Below are positions 1 through 8,476 of a stretch of DNA of 64,000 bases, in pieces. The stretch's first letter is position 1; every line of letters starts with the position of its first letter. Under the pieces are notes generated by a model that had not been told where the DNA came from, did no database searches, and was given only the letters and a program-made list of their open reading frames with translations. A program made the translations under genes and the position numbers. The stretch is taken from the NCBI RefSeq assembly GCF_009807005.1, contig NZ_WUBR01000002.1:434001-498000 (forward strand), written 5' to 3'. This DNA is from Aurantiacibacter rhizosphaerae. Lineage in GTDB: Bacteria; Pseudomonadota; Alphaproteobacteria; Sphingomonadales; Sphingomonadaceae.

Positions 1-1000
1 CGGCATCGGTGCGCATGGATCGCAGTTTCACCAGTTCGAACGTCTGCCCGTACAGGCCGATGCGCTTCTGGCGGAAAAAGGCCGGCCCCTTGCTGTCCAG
101 CTTCACGATAATGGCAAACAGCGCAATCACCGGGAAGGTGAGCAACAGCAGCAGGCCGCTGGCAAGGATATCGAACGCCCTTTTCGCCACCGATGAAATG
201 GCGCGGCCCGATGAAAATCCGTCGGAGAAGATCAGCCAGCTGGGGTTGAGCGTATCAAGGTCCACACGCCCCGTTTCGCGCTCCAGAAAACTGGAGAATT
301 CATTGACGTGGACACCCGCCGTCTTCACCCGCAACAGGTCTTTCAGCGGCAGAGCGTTGCGGCGCTCCTCCAAAGCCAGCACCACCTCGCTGGCGCGAAG
401 CCCGGCAACATGGGCGGAAAGATCGGGAATTTCTGACCGCTGCACGGCCTCCGGCACCTGCTCGCCTGCCCCGGTCATGCTGACAAAGCCAACGATGGAG
501 AAGCCACTGCCCTCTTTCAGCGAAAGATCCTTCAACCGCTGCGCGCGCATGCCCGCACCCAGCACCAGGATGCGGCGGCGAAAGGCCGATGTTCCCAGAA
601 TGCCGCCCACCAGCGCGCGGTTCAGCAGCAGCAAAACAAGGGCCAGCGCCGTGGAATATAGCAGGATGGATCGCCAATAGGTCTGCCCCGGCAGCAGGAA
701 ATCCACCACGGCCAGCGCAAGTATCGAAAGGCCCAGCGCCACCAGCAGCCGGGCCGCGGCAAAGCGCATTGATCGCAGCGATTCCGGGCCATATACACCC
801 ACCGCCACCATCGCTGCCAGCGTCGTCACCGCATATCCCAGCAGCGGCAGGGCGCGCTGTGACAGGCTGCCCGGATCGGTATCGATCTGGTTGGCGCGCA
901 ACGCCCAGGCCAAGTCTGCTGAAAGGATCAGCAGGATCAGGTCCAGGAAACCCAGGAACAGCACCGCATGGGGTATGTAATGCTTGAAAAGGCGGACCAT
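1..1000 (-). CDS. Sugar transferase, XrtA/PEP-CTERM-associated type (partial, 3' end outside window)
   Basis: Open from an ATG at 998-1000 to the window edge, so about 333 N-terminal residues are visible and the C-terminus is missing. Several hydrophobic segments occupy roughly residues 10-135, followed by a Rossmann-like region and, from about residue 270, the start of a bacterial sugar-transferase domain: a membrane-entering segment, then GPAFFRQKRIG and KLRSMRTDA, the signature of polyprenyl-phosphate glycosyl-1-phosphate transferases. The beginning MVRLFKHYIP resembles the TIGR03013 family tied to exosortase A/PEP-CTERM exopolysaccharide loci. By family, it transfers a sugar-1-phosphate to undecaprenyl phosphate in the inner membrane to start exopolysaccharide synthesis. 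The exact sugar cannot be told. Neighbouring EPS genes would lie to the left. Confidence 0.85.
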   Translation of the reverse strand, partial: MVRLFKHYIPHAVLFLGFLDLILLILSADLAWALRANQIDTDPGSLSQRALPLLGYAVTTLAAMVAVGVYGPESLRSMRFAAARLLVALGLSILALAVVDFLLPGQTYWRSILLYSTALALVLLLLNRALVGGILGTSAFRRRILVLGAGMRAQRLKDLSLKEGSGFSIVGFVSMTGAGEQVPEAVQRSEIPDLSAHVAGLRASEVVLALEERRNALPLKDLLRVKTAGVHVNEFSSFLERETGRVDLDTLNPSWLIFSDGFSSGRAISSVAKRAFDILASGLLLLLTFPVIALFAIIVKLDSKGPAFFRQKRIGLYGQTFELVKLRSMRTDA

Positions 1001-1188
1001 TGTTTAACCGTTCACTGCCGGAGGGATTTCCAGACAGTTCTCGGTTAACGGCGAGGTATGAAATGTCGGTAAACTTTACACTCAAATCCGCATGGATCGA
1101 TAAACTTTGCGAAAAACCGGCGTGATGGGCCGGGTTTTACGCAATTTGACGACGCGAAAATGCCGTCTCCCATGGCGGTAACTCGGTG

Positions 1189-1216
1189 TTAACCGCGAGT
1201 TCCTGCGGACGGTTAA
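1189..1216. repeat. Inverted repeat TTAACCG / CGGTTAA
   Basis: TTAACCG at 1189-1195 and CGGTTAA at 1210-1216 form perfect 7-base arms with a 14-base spacer, 25 bases upstream of the ATG at 1241. It could be a regulator site for the small membrane protein gene. No clear promoter elements could be assigned, and function is unproven. The rest of 1001-1240 shows nothing I can name. Confidence 0.3.
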
Positions 1217-1240
1217 CCCAACGCACCTATTGCGGCGCGC

Positions 1241-1744
1241 ATGGCAAAGATCTCCACGCCCCCGGTTCCGGCCAAGCTGTACAAGCATTTCGCAGCCGTC
1301 ACCATCACGCTGACGGCGGCGATTGCCATGTTCGCCGATGCTGACCAGCGCGCCGCCGCCAATACGCCTCCGCCAGACACAGTCGTTACGCGGCAGGTAG
1401 AGGAGATTCCACGTTACGGCAGGGCCATTCTGGAGCGTGCCGAAGGGGGAATGGAAGGATCCTTCGGCGGAGACAATACCGATGGCGGATATGGCCAGCC
1501 GATGATCGGCGCGGGCGGTGATAACCGATCTGCCATCGTGAAGCGCCCTGCCCATACAGGTCGCCAGCCGCTGCCCAACATGACGCCGGAGGAAGTTGCT
1601 GCCCTGTCGGTGGAGGAATACGAGCGTTTGCGGGCGCTGTATGTCAGGGCAGGCGTGATCGAAGACGTGGATCGCAGCGCGCAGATGAGCGAGATCGAGG
1701 CCGCATCCGCCCGCCGCGCCGGCCATAGCGGCAGCGACCGCTAG
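1241..1744 (+). CDS. Small single-pass membrane protein of unknown function
   Basis: A 167-residue protein from the ATG at 1241. Residues about 15-34 are hydrophobic (VTITLTAAIAMF) and look like a membrane anchor or uncleaved signal. The remainder is charged and Gly-rich in the middle (residues ~70-95) with a helical, acidic C-terminal third. No enzyme motif or known domain was recognised. It is convergent with the SLC13 permease gene, whose stop lies 6 bases downstream, and is separated from the sugar transferase by a 240-base divergent gap. Codon use matches the neighbours. The alternative long reading frame on the opposite strand (1082-1726) is rich in Arg/His and looks spurious. Confidence 0.6.
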   Translation: MAKISTPPVPAKLYKHFAAVTITLTAAIAMFADADQRAAANTPPPDTVVTRQVEEIPRYGRAILERAEGGMEGSFGGDNTDGGYGQPMIGAGGDNRSAIVKRPAHTGRQPLPNMTPEEVAALSVEEYERLRALYVRAGVIEDVDRSAQMSEIEAASARRAGHSGSDR

Positions 1745-1750
1745 ACCTCG

Positions 1751-3568
1751 CTACATGCCGTAGGTCATGGCCAGCAGGTAACTGAGCGTCACCACCATGA
1801 TCAGCACCAATGGTACGCCGGTGCGCATGTAATCGGGGAAGTTATAACTGCCCTCCGCCATGATCAGCATGTTCGTTTGATATGCGATGGGCGTGGCATA
1901 GCAGAGGTTGCAACCGAACAGCACGGCGAGAACCAGCGGCTCCTGCGGCAGGCCAAGCTCGGTCGCGATGCTGAAGGCGATGGGCGTGCCCACCGTTGCA
2001 GCCGTGGCGTTGGACGCGAAATTGGTGAGCACGGTGACGAAAATCATCACTGCGGCGATAACGCCCGCAGGCGGCAGATATTGCAGGCCAAGCGACAGGG
2101 TTTCACCCAGCCAGCCTGCCGCGCCGCTATCCAGCACGAAACGCCCGATGGCGATACTGGCGGCCACCAGCACGATAACCTGGCCGGACAGCGCCCTTCC
2201 CACCCGATCAAACTTCACGCAGCCGGTGAGGAACATCAGGATTGCACCGCCCAGCGAAGCAATGGCGATGGGCAGGATACCGAGGGAGGCCATGCCGACA
2301 GACACGCCCATGATGGTGGCTGCCAGCCATGCCTTTGCCCGGCGCGGAACCTCGCGCTCTCCTTCCAGCTGAAGCAGGCTGTCGCTCTGGATAAATTCGG
2401 ACAGGGCCTCGCTCAGCCCCATCACCAGAAGAACGTCCCCTTCGGCAAAGCGCAGATCTCCGGTGGACTGTTCCTGGTCGAACATCAGGGGGCGATCGGG
2501 CCGATGGATGCCCAGCACCGCCACGCCAAAGCGATCCGCAATGCCCGATGTCGCCAGCGTGCGCTCGATCAGGCGGGAATCGCTGGTGATCACCATCTCC
2601 ACCACCTTCATGTCCTGCCGCTTGCTGGCGGACTGGCGCTGGATCTGGTCCACCACCCAACCCGGCGCAATCTGCCCCTCCAGCACGCGCACGGCATCTT
2701 CCAGCGCATCATGCGTGCCGGAAATGCGCAATCGCTGACCCGATGCGAAGGGGCCGTCGGGCCGTTCCTCGAAACGGAAATCGTCGGGCAGCATGTCGAC
2801 CACCTCGTCGAAATGCTTGCCGATCAGGTTGCTGGAGGGCGGCACGCGCAGGCGGGTGTGGAACCAGCGATTGCCATGGCCGATTTCGGGCGTGTTATCG
2901 CGCAACATGCGCGGCATCACCAGCCAGATATAGGGCAGCGCCACCAGCGATGCCATCAGCACGATCGGCGTAAAATGGAACACGCCCATGCGCGGCATGC
3001 CAAGGTCAACCGCGATGGCCACCACCAGGATATTGGTGGACGTGCCGATCGTGGTGGCCAGACCGCCCAACAGGGAGGAGGCGTTGAGCGGCATCAGCGT
3101 TTTACTGGCCGGCATCGCCCCGCGTGCGGCCAGCGTCACGAAAATGGGGATCAGCAGCACCAGCACAGGCGTGTTGTTCACGCCCATGGAAAGCACGAAG
3201 GCCAGCACCAGCGATAGCAGTAGGCCGGTTTGCAGGTTGAATTTGAAAACCCGTTCCAGCATGCGGGCGGCAGGTTCAAGCGCGCCGGTAACCACCAGGC
3301 CGCGCCCCATCACCATCAGCGCGCAGATCGTGATCAGCGCGTAATGGCCAAAGCCCGCGAAGGCCAGTTGCAGCCCGTCGGTCGGCTGCGTGTGCGGCAT
3401 GGGATAGAAATACAGGCCAACGGCAATGATCGCGATCGCCAATAGCGATACGATCTCGATCGACATCTTTCCGCGTACGAATAAATAGAAAACTACGACC
3501 GTCAGGGCCATCGCCGCGAAGGCGTGCAAGGTGGGAGCTTCGATCACGGTCGCGTAGACAAATCCCAA
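1751..3568 (-). CDS. SLC13-family permease with TrkA-C (RCK_C) domains
   Basis: A 605-residue inner-membrane protein. Two hydrophobic blocks (about residues 10-220 and 415-605) flank a soluble insert with two TrkA-C/RCK_C-like segments (about 235-395). The motifs NNTPVLVLLIPI and, in the second half, NFASNATAATVGTPIA are the paired conserved loops of the SLC13/CitT-type ion transporter superfamily. Family members move dicarboxylates, sulfate or related anions, usually with Na+. The substrate cannot be read from sequence. The start used is a TTG with no clear ribosome site; a GTG at 3547 is an alternative, so the first few residues are uncertain. It appears monocistronic, between a convergent small gene and tRNA-Leu. 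Confidence 0.85.
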   Translation of the reverse strand: MGFVYATVIEAPTLHAFAAMALTVVVFYLFVRGKMSIEIVSLLAIAIIAVGLYFYPMPHTQPTDGLQLAFAGFGHYALITICALMVMGRGLVVTGALEPAARMLERVFKFNLQTGLLLSLVLAFVLSMGVNNTPVLVLLIPIFVTLAARGAMPASKTLMPLNASSLLGGLATTIGTSTNILVVAIAVDLGMPRMGVFHFTPIVLMASLVALPYIWLVMPRMLRDNTPEIGHGNRWFHTRLRVPPSSNLIGKHFDEVVDMLPDDFRFEERPDGPFASGQRLRISGTHDALEDAVRVLEGQIAPGWVVDQIQRQSASKRQDMKVVEMVITSDSRLIERTLATSGIADRFGVAVLGIHRPDRPLMFDQEQSTGDLRFAEGDVLLVMGLSEALSEFIQSDSLLQLEGEREVPRRAKAWLAATIMGVSVGMASLGILPIAIASLGGAILMFLTGCVKFDRVGRALSGQVIVLVAASIAIGRFVLDSGAAGWLGETLSLGLQYLPPAGVIAAVMIFVTVLTNFASNATAATVGTPIAFSIATELGLPQEPLVLAVLFGCNLCYATPIAYQTNMLIMAEGSYNFPDYMRTGVPLVLIMVVTLSYLLAMTYGM

Positions 3569-3644
3569 AGCGTAGCAGCAATATCAAGCGAATTCCGTCT
3601 GACAGCTGCCTGTATTGACGGATCGTATTAACTGATTGCCTGCC

Positions 3645-3729
3645 TGGTACCTCTGGCCGGACTCGAACCGGCACTTCCGAAGAAACTCGATTTTGAGTCG
3701 AGCGCGTCTACCAATTCCGCCACAGAGGC
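3645..3729 (-). tRNA. tRNA-Leu (anticodon CAA)
   Basis: An 85-base tRNA with encoded CCA at 3645-3647. The acceptor stem GCCTCTG/CAGAGGT closes with a G-U pair at the first position. The anticodon loop CTCAAAA gives CAA. A variable arm of class II size and the T-loop GGTTCGAGTCC are present. The long variable arm and 85-base length agree with leucine. Confidence 0.95.
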
Positions 3730-3737
3730 AGGCAGGA

Positions 3738-3765
3738 CAGCGCGCTTAGCGTTGATGGCGCGCTG
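3738..3765. other. Hairpin-forming inverted repeat between suhB and tRNA-Leu
   Basis: CAGCGCGC (3738-3745) and GCGCGCTG (3758-3765) form a perfect 8-base GC-rich stem with a 12-base loop. It lies 29 bases past the suhB stop and 9 bases before the tRNA-Leu 5' end. There is no T-run on either side, so it is not a textbook intrinsic terminator. It could slow or end suhB transcription or be processed with the tRNA leader. Confidence 0.35.
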
Positions 3766-3794
3766 CTGCAATTGCTTATTCCGCCAGCAGCCCC

Positions 3795-4613
3795 CTACTT
3801 AAGGGCAGCAGCGATCTGCTTGTGCAGGCGAGAATGCATCTGGTCGTTCCCGGCGATCACCTGGCTGTCGCAGATCGGCTGCGAACGGCCGCGATAATCG
3901 GAAACGAAGCCGCCGGCCTCTCTTACCAGCAGGCAGCCTGCGGCCGTATCCCAAGGCGCAAGATCGCTTTCCCAAAAGCCGTCGAAACGTCCGGCAGCCA
4001 CCCACGCAAGATCCAGCGAGGCAGCGCCAAAGCGGCGGATGCCCGCGACATTGGGGCCGACAGAGCCGAAAATGCGGCTCCACTCGGCAAAATTGCCATG
4101 GCCCTGAAAAGGCGTGCCCGTGGCGATCAGCGCCTCTGACAGCTGACGCCGGCCCGAAACGCGCAGGCGAGCATCGTGCAGCCATGCGCCGCGCGATTTC
4201 TCGGCCCAGAAGGTTTCATCGGTGATCGGCTGATAGACCATGCCGGCCACCACATCGCCCCAGCCACCGCCGCCCAGCTTTGGCTCCTGCACGGCGATGG
4301 AAATGGCGAAATGCGGAATACCGTGGAGGAAGTTGGTGGTGCCATCCAGCGGATCAATGATCCAGCGCGGCTGGTCTTCCTCGCCCTCGATCTCTCCGCC
4401 TTCTTCCAGCACGAAGCCCCAGCCGGGCCGCGCCGCCTTCAATTCATCCCACAGGATGCGCTCCGCCACCTGGTCCGCCTTGGACACAAAGTCGCTCGGC
4501 CCCTTGTGGCTGACCTGCAGATGCTCGACTTCGCCGAAATCACGGCGCAATCGGCCACCCGCCTTGCGGGCAGCCTTTTCCATCACGCGGATAAGACCTG
4601 AAATAGCAGCCAT
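3795..4613 (-). CDS. suhB: Inositol monophosphatase family protein
   Basis: A 272-residue protein of normal family length. The metal-binding motifs are all present: acidic pair E70-E71 (LEEGG), DPLDGTTNF at residues 87-95, and WDTAAG at 221-226. These mark a Mg2+-dependent, Li+-sensitive phosphatase that removes phosphate from inositol-1-phosphate or related sugar phosphates in the cytoplasm. In enterobacteria the SuhB homologue also aids rRNA antitermination; whether that holds here is unknown. The start ATG sits 6 bases after the efp stop codon, so efp and suhB are probably one transcript. Other IMPase-fold activities, such as bisphosphate nucleotidase, cannot be excluded. Confidence 0.92.
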   Translation of the reverse strand: MAAISGLIRVMEKAARKAGGRLRRDFGEVEHLQVSHKGPSDFVSKADQVAERILWDELKAARPGWGFVLEEGGEIEGEEDQPRWIIDPLDGTTNFLHGIPHFAISIAVQEPKLGGGGWGDVVAGMVYQPITDETFWAEKSRGAWLHDARLRVSGRRQLSEALIATGTPFQGHGNFAEWSRIFGSVGPNVAGIRRFGAASLDLAWVAAGRFDGFWESDLAPWDTAAGCLLVREAGGFVSDYRGRSQPICDSQVIAGNDQMHSRLHKQIAAALK

Positions 4614-4619
4614 TACAGT

Positions 4620-5183
4620 TTAGCCAGCCTTCCCGACGTAACTTTGTTCATAGACATCCACGATGATGCGGGTGCCGCTTTCGATATGCGGCGGCACCAT
4701 GATGCGCACGCCATTGTCCAGCACGGCAGGCTTGTAGCTGGAGGATGCCGTCTGCCCCTTGATCACGGCGTCGGCCTCGACGATCTCCGCCTCGATCTGG
4801 TTGGGCAGTTGCACGCTGATGGGGCGTTCTTCCCACAGTTCCAGCTGCACCTGCATGCCATCCTGCAGGAACGGGCGCGCATCGCCCAGCAGATCGCTGG
4901 GCAGGCTGATCTGTTCGAAAGTGTCGCCGTCCATGAAAACCAGCATGTCGCCATCTTCATACAGGAACTGATATTCCTGCGTTTCGAGACGAACCTTTTC
5001 CACCGTATCCGCGCTGCGGAAGCGGACGTTGGTCTTGCGGCCATCGATGAGATTCTTCATCTCGACCTGCATATAGGCACCGCCCTTGCCGGGCTGGGTG
5101 TGCTGAATCTTGGCGACTTTCCAGATACCGCCTTCATATTCGATGATGTTGCCGGGACGGATGTCCACGCCGCTGATTTTCAT
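4620..5183 (-). CDS. efp: Translation elongation factor P
   Basis: A 187-residue protein in three beta-barrel domains, the usual EF-P length. It begins [12 protein letters not shown] and carries the conserved tip loop PGKGGA with the modifiable lysine at residue 33, followed by the OB-fold domains ending in [16 protein letters not shown] binds the ribosomal E site and relieves stalling at proline runs. The ATG at 5181-5183 was chosen because it gives the standard N-terminus; the reading frame stays open 26 codons upstream with unlikely sequence. No EpmA/EpmB lysylation genes are visible nearby. It is followed by suhB 6 bases on. Confidence 0.96.
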   Translation of the reverse strand: MKISGVDIRPGNIIEYEGGIWKVAKIQHTQPGKGGAYMQVEMKNLIDGRKTNVRFRSADTVEKVRLETQEYQFLYEDGDMLVFMDGDTFEQISLPSDLLGDARPFLQDGMQVQLELWEERPISVQLPNQIEAEIVEADAVIKGQTASSSYKPAVLDNGVRIMVPPHIESGTRIIVDVYEQSYVGKAG

Positions 5184-5315
5184 TGCTACGCGCCTCGAGT
5201 GTTTTCGGGATTGGCCGCGCCCTACCCCAGCGCCCGCCCTGCGGCAAGATAAGAGGGGCATCGGCGCAACACTTATTCATGACGGGCTAAGCGTGGGCTG
5301 CTATGGCGCGGGGCC

Positions 5316-5666
5316 ATGACAAGGCTTTTCCTCACCTGCGCCATTGCCGCTGCCGCGATTGGTACCCCTGCCCATGCCCAGAAGCAGCCGGACACGATCG
5401 AACGCGGTACATATGTTTGCGAACTGCCCGGCAATGCCGCCGGTTCGGCAGGCATTGCGCAGCCTGATGAGAGCTTCTCCATCGAAAGCGCATCGCGTTA
5501 TGTCTCTGCGCAAGGCAGCGGAATTTACCTGCGCCGTGGAGACCGGATGACCATGACAAGCGGACCGCGCAATGGCGATAGCTATGTGATCGTAAGCCGC
5601 GGTTTCCTGCGAAAGCTGGTGGACGGCGCGCCCAGCCGGCTGCGCTGCGTCAGGCGGGCGCGTTAA
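5316..5666 (+). CDS. Small secreted protein of unknown function
   Basis: A 116-residue protein with a classical signal peptide (MTRLFLTCAIAAAAIG, cleavage after AHA about residue 21). The mature part is about 95 residues with two cysteines (in YVCELP and LRCVRR) that could form a disulfide in the periplasm, and a basic C-terminus. No known domain was recognised. It runs divergently from efp and converges with the M23 peptidase gene, whose stop is 6 bases away. Similar small envelope proteins are common and uncharacterised in Sphingomonadales; that statement is from general knowledge only. Confidence 0.6.
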   Translation: MTRLFLTCAIAAAAIGTPAHAQKQPDTIERGTYVCELPGNAAGSAGIAQPDESFSIESASRYVSAQGSGIYLRRGDRMTMTSGPRNGDSYVIVSRGFLRKLVDGAPSRLRCVRRAR

Positions 5667-5672
5667 GCCGTC

Positions 5673-6392
5673 TTACTGCTGTTGCTGTTGCTGTTGCACC
5701 AGCAGCGGATAGGGATTTACCGAATTGGCAGGCTCCCACCATTCGGCGGTGGGCGTAGTGCGCATCACCTCGAAATGGAGATGCGGCGCTGAAGGATCGG
5801 CATTGCCGCTGGAGCCTACCGTGCCCAGCCTTTGCCCACGCCGCACCTGCTGCCCTTCGTTCAGGCCCTGCGCATAATCCTGCAGATGCGCGTAATAATA
5901 GATGGTCTTCCTGTCGTCAGAGCGGACATAGATGGTGTTGCCGCCCGCATCGGAGCGGAACAGCCGTTCAATCGTACCGGGCGCTGCCGCCACGACCGAA
6001 CTGCCCGCATCCGCCATGATATCGATGCCCTGATGCAATCTTGTGCCGCCGCCACGTTCATCGGCAAAGGAATCGGTCAGATCCGTCGCCGCGGTGTTGA
6101 GGACGGGGATCACCAGCTTCGCCGTCTCCGTCTGCGGCGGCATGGTGACGGTTTCGCGGTTCTGCTGGGGAACAGGCATCGCCTCGCCATCATCATCCGC
6201 ACCTGGTGCCGTCTGCGGATCGGCGTTTTCCCTGGAGGCTTGCCTTGTAGCCTGCTTGGTGGCGATTTCCTGCTCGATCTGCGCGGTTTCCGCACGATCG
6301 AGCAGGAATGCGCCTGCAACGATCCACCCCGCTGAAACGAGTGTGGCGGTTACCGCTGCGACTTGCGCCTTTTCTGCAAATGAAGATGCCAT
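5673..6392 (-). CDS. Membrane-anchored M23 (LytM) peptidoglycan endopeptidase
   Basis: A 239-residue protein. A membrane anchor spans about residues 11-31, a Gln/Glu-rich stalk runs to about 95, then a LytM domain. Zinc ligands H120 and D124 (HQGID) and H206 (HLHFEV), with H169 and H204, indicate an active metallo-endopeptidase rather than a degenerate EnvC/NlpD-like activator. It would cut peptide cross-links in the periplasm. The ATG overlaps the stop of the upstream L,D-transpeptidase gene by one base (TGATG), so the two are translationally coupled, which argues for this start over the longer frame. The C-terminus ends in seven glutamines from alternating CAA/CAG codons. Confidence 0.88.
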   Translation of the reverse strand: MASSFAEKAQVAAVTATLVSAGWIVAGAFLLDRAETAQIEQEIATKQATRQASRENADPQTAPGADDDGEAMPVPQQNRETVTMPPQTETAKLVIPVLNTAATDLTDSFADERGGGTRLHQGIDIMADAGSSVVAAAPGTIERLFRSDAGGNTIYVRSDDRKTIYYYAHLQDYAQGLNEGQQVRRGQRLGTVGSSGNADPSAPHLHFEVMRTTPTAEWWEPANSVNPYPLLVQQQQQQQ

Positions 6393-7717
6393 CAGGCCTG
6401 GAATATAACGACTGTATTCGTGCTGACCATCCCTGCCAGCCGCGCCGCGTCCCAATTCGTCAGGCGGACGCAGCCGTGGCTTTGCACGCGGCCGATGGTT
6501 TCGGGCGCGCTGGTGCCGTGGATGCCGTAATGTTCCTTGGTCAGATCGATCCACACCACGCCAACGGGGCCGTTGGGTCCGGGGGGAAGCTGCTGCTCCT
6601 CCTCATCATCGGGAACGTCCCAGAAAAGATCGGGCTGGTATGAGAACGGCGGATTGCGGCCAACGCCGGTAATGCCCCACTCGCCCACCGGCAGCGGATC
6701 GTTCGTGGAACCCGTGGTGACGGTAAACATCGCCACCAGATTATCATCGGCGTCATAGCCCTTCAGCCAGCCTTCCGATTCATCGACCACGATGCGCGCC
6801 ACCTTGGGCTGTTCCGTCCCGACGCCCAGCGAGGCGAGCGTCTGCTGCCATCCCTTGTCCTGAATGGAGCCGGGCTTGATCATGTCAGCGCCGATATTGG
6901 GAACGCGGATCTGCTGTCCTGCGGTGAAGAAGCTGTCAGAAGCCTTTGAAGCGGAGGCCGACGCGGATGCCGTTCCGGTTGGCGTAGGTGTGGGCGTGGG
7001 TGTTGCAGAAGCGGACGCACTGGGCGTTGCGCTGCTGCTGGCCATCGCGCCCGTCGCTCCGGCGGGTTTGCCATTGGGGTTAAGTTCTTTCAGAACCGCT
7101 GCCGTGGTGTGGAAGCGTTCAGCGATCTTCTCGTCCAGGCTTTCATAGCCCATCCGTTCCATCTCGGCCTGTTTTGCCGGATCATCGGGAATATCGCGGA
7201 AGGCCATTTCCCCCCAGCTTGCCGGGATGGTGACGACGCGCGTTGCAGGAATGTTGGACCATTCGTCTAGGGCCTGCTTGGTTTCCTCGTCCAGCTCTCC
7301 GGTCACTTCAAGATCGTTCGCTTCCTGGAAGCCTTCCAGCGCGTTGCGCGTGGATGCGCCCATCTTGCCGTCGATCACGCCGGGGCCAAAGCCCTGCCTG
7401 TCCAGCACCACCTGCGCCTGCATGATGGGGCGCTCCTTAGCATCGGCGATCTCAGTGCCGCGGGTGGAGGTGCCATCCATCGCCCCTTCTGAGCCATCGT
7501 CCATCGCGGCACCATCGCGGGAGGCGGACATGTATTGCGCATCGTTGGACGCCATGGAATCGGCGAAGTTATCCTCGCCCATCGGCTGATAGCCAAGCTC
7601 CGAATTCCAGTCGCGCTCTGCCACTTGCGTGGTTTCGGTCTGCGGCGCATCGGTATCGCGAACATCGCAGGCGACAAGCGGGAGAGCGGCGAGAATTGCC
7701 AGATATTTGGGAGACAT
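6392..7717 (-). CDS. Lipoprotein L,D-transpeptidase with peptidoglycan-binding domain
   Basis: A 441-residue protein with a lipoprotein signal (LPLVAC, Cys17). A PG_binding_1 repeat covers about residues 97-150 (QAQVVLDRQGFGPGVIDG), a LysM-like segment about 195-275, and the YkuD catalytic domain about 305-441 with H400-G and SHGCVR (H414, C416, R418). It forms 3-3 cross-links or attaches proteins to peptidoglycan in the periplasm. The LysM-like segment is split by a Ser/Ala/Thr/Pro linker of about 45 residues. It is coupled to the downstream M23 endopeptidase, so synthesis and cleavage of cross-links are co-expressed. It is probably outer-membrane anchored, since no +2 Asp is present (Cys-Asp is the inner-membrane rule in enterics, and here +2 is Asp, so location is open). 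Confidence 0.88.
   Translation of the reverse strand: MSPKYLAILAALPLVACDVRDTDAPQTETTQVAERDWNSELGYQPMGEDNFADSMASNDAQYMSASRDGAAMDDGSEGAMDGTSTRGTEIADAKERPIMQAQVVLDRQGFGPGVIDGKMGASTRNALEGFQEANDLEVTGELDEETKQALDEWSNIPATRVVTIPASWGEMAFRDIPDDPAKQAEMERMGYESLDEKIAERFHTTAAVLKELNPNGKPAGATGAMASSSATPSASASATPTPTPTPTGTASASASASKASDSFFTAGQQIRVPNIGADMIKPGSIQDKGWQQTLASLGVGTEQPKVARIVVDESEGWLKGYDADDNLVAMFTVTTGSTNDPLPVGEWGITGVGRNPPFSYQPDLFWDVPDDEEEQQLPPGPNGPVGVVWIDLTKEHYGIHGTSAPETIGRVQSHGCVRLTNWDAARLAGMVSTNTVVIFQA
6932..7069 (-). repeat. Low-complexity Ser/Ala/Thr/Pro-coding tract inside the L,D-transpeptidase gene
   Basis: Codons for residues about 217-262 give an irregular repeat of Ser-Ala and Thr-Pro dipeptides, including TPTPTPTPTG and ASASASAS. 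The DNA is a near-repeat of short GC-rich units and is a likely site of length variation by slippage. The encoded segment is predicted to be disordered and falls within a LysM-like fold. Confidence 0.7.
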
Positions 7718-7814
7718 AGCGGAACCTTCTTCAGGAAAGGGGCATCAAAACGGCGGGCGTGATGCCCTCACCCCCTTTAACCCGCGAACGCCGCTTTATT
7801 TCCGCACTATGCCG

Positions 7815-8441
7815 CTATTTCTGCATTGCCTTGGCAAAGGCCTTCACCGCCTCAACCTCGTCCGCGCCCCAGATGGCGTGCGATACGGCCAGGAAATCCG
7901 CGCCCGCCTTTACCAGCGGCAGGCAGTTTTCAGGCGTGATGCCGCCTATTGCCACGCAGGGGATTTCGAACAGCGCGCTCCAGTTTTGCAGGATTTCAGG
8001 CTCTGGCCGATGTTCGCTGGATTTGGTGGAGCTGGGAAAAAAGGCGCCAAAGGCCACGTAATCCGCGCCAGCTTCGCCGGCCTCCATCGCCAAATGGCGG
8101 CTGGCATGGCAGGTCACGCCGATCTGCACCTCGCGGCCCAGTTCCTCCCGCGCATCGGCAATCGTCCCGTCGGACTGGCCAAGATGCACGCCGTCCGCCT
8201 TCAGCCGCTTGGCGAGCGGCACGCTGTCATTCACGATGAAGCCCACATCGCGCGCGGCGCAGATTTCCTGCAAGGGCGCGGCGAGGCGCGCGGCCTCGTG
8301 CTGGTCCTTGTCCTTCACGCGGAATTGGAAAGCGGTGGCCAGCCCCTCCCCCGCGGCAAGCGCCCTGTCGAGGCGATCGGGAAAGTCTCCGCCCACGTCG
8401 AGCGGGGAGATCAGGTAAAGCTGGCAATCATCGGTGTTCAT
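7815..8441 (-). CDS. thiE: Thiamine-phosphate synthase
   Basis: A 208-residue TIM-barrel protein of normal ThiE length. Conserved pieces include QFRVKDKD (the R/K pair that binds pyrophosphate), VNDSVPLAKRLKADGVHLGQ, the Ser/Thr-rich phosphate loop SSTKSS, and AIGGITPEN near the C-terminus. The enzyme joins HMP-pyrophosphate and thiazole phosphate to form thiamine phosphate in the cytoplasm. The first motif is usually QLR.K; here it is QFRVK, a mild change. No TPP riboswitch was seen upstream, and the gene is divergent from a small lipoprotein gene 35 bases away. No other thiamine genes are in the window. Confidence 0.9.
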   Translation of the reverse strand: MNTDDCQLYLISPLDVGGDFPDRLDRALAAGEGLATAFQFRVKDKDQHEAARLAAPLQEICAARDVGFIVNDSVPLAKRLKADGVHLGQSDGTIADAREELGREVQIGVTCHASRHLAMEAGEAGADYVAFGAFFPSSTKSSEHRPEPEILQNWSALFEIPCVAIGGITPENCLPLVKAGADFLAVSHAIWGADEVEAVKAFAKAMQK

Positions 8442-8476
8442 CGTGGGGCCAATAGCAACCCGCTACTCAAGCTCAA

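Noticed and set aside
300-1085. A 261-codon minus-strand frame at the left end
   Set aside because: It is out of frame with the sugar transferase that starts at 1000 and reads through the window edge; its own sequence is Gly/Arg/Ala-rich without motifs.
1877-3217. A 446-codon plus-strand frame opposite the SLC13 gene
   Set aside because: His/Gln-rich shadow of transmembrane codons; the minus-strand protein has clear family motifs.
7435-7814. Possible TPP riboswitch near thiE
   Set aside because: The gap on the thiE 5' side is only 35 bases (8442-8476), too short, and no THI-box sequence was seen.
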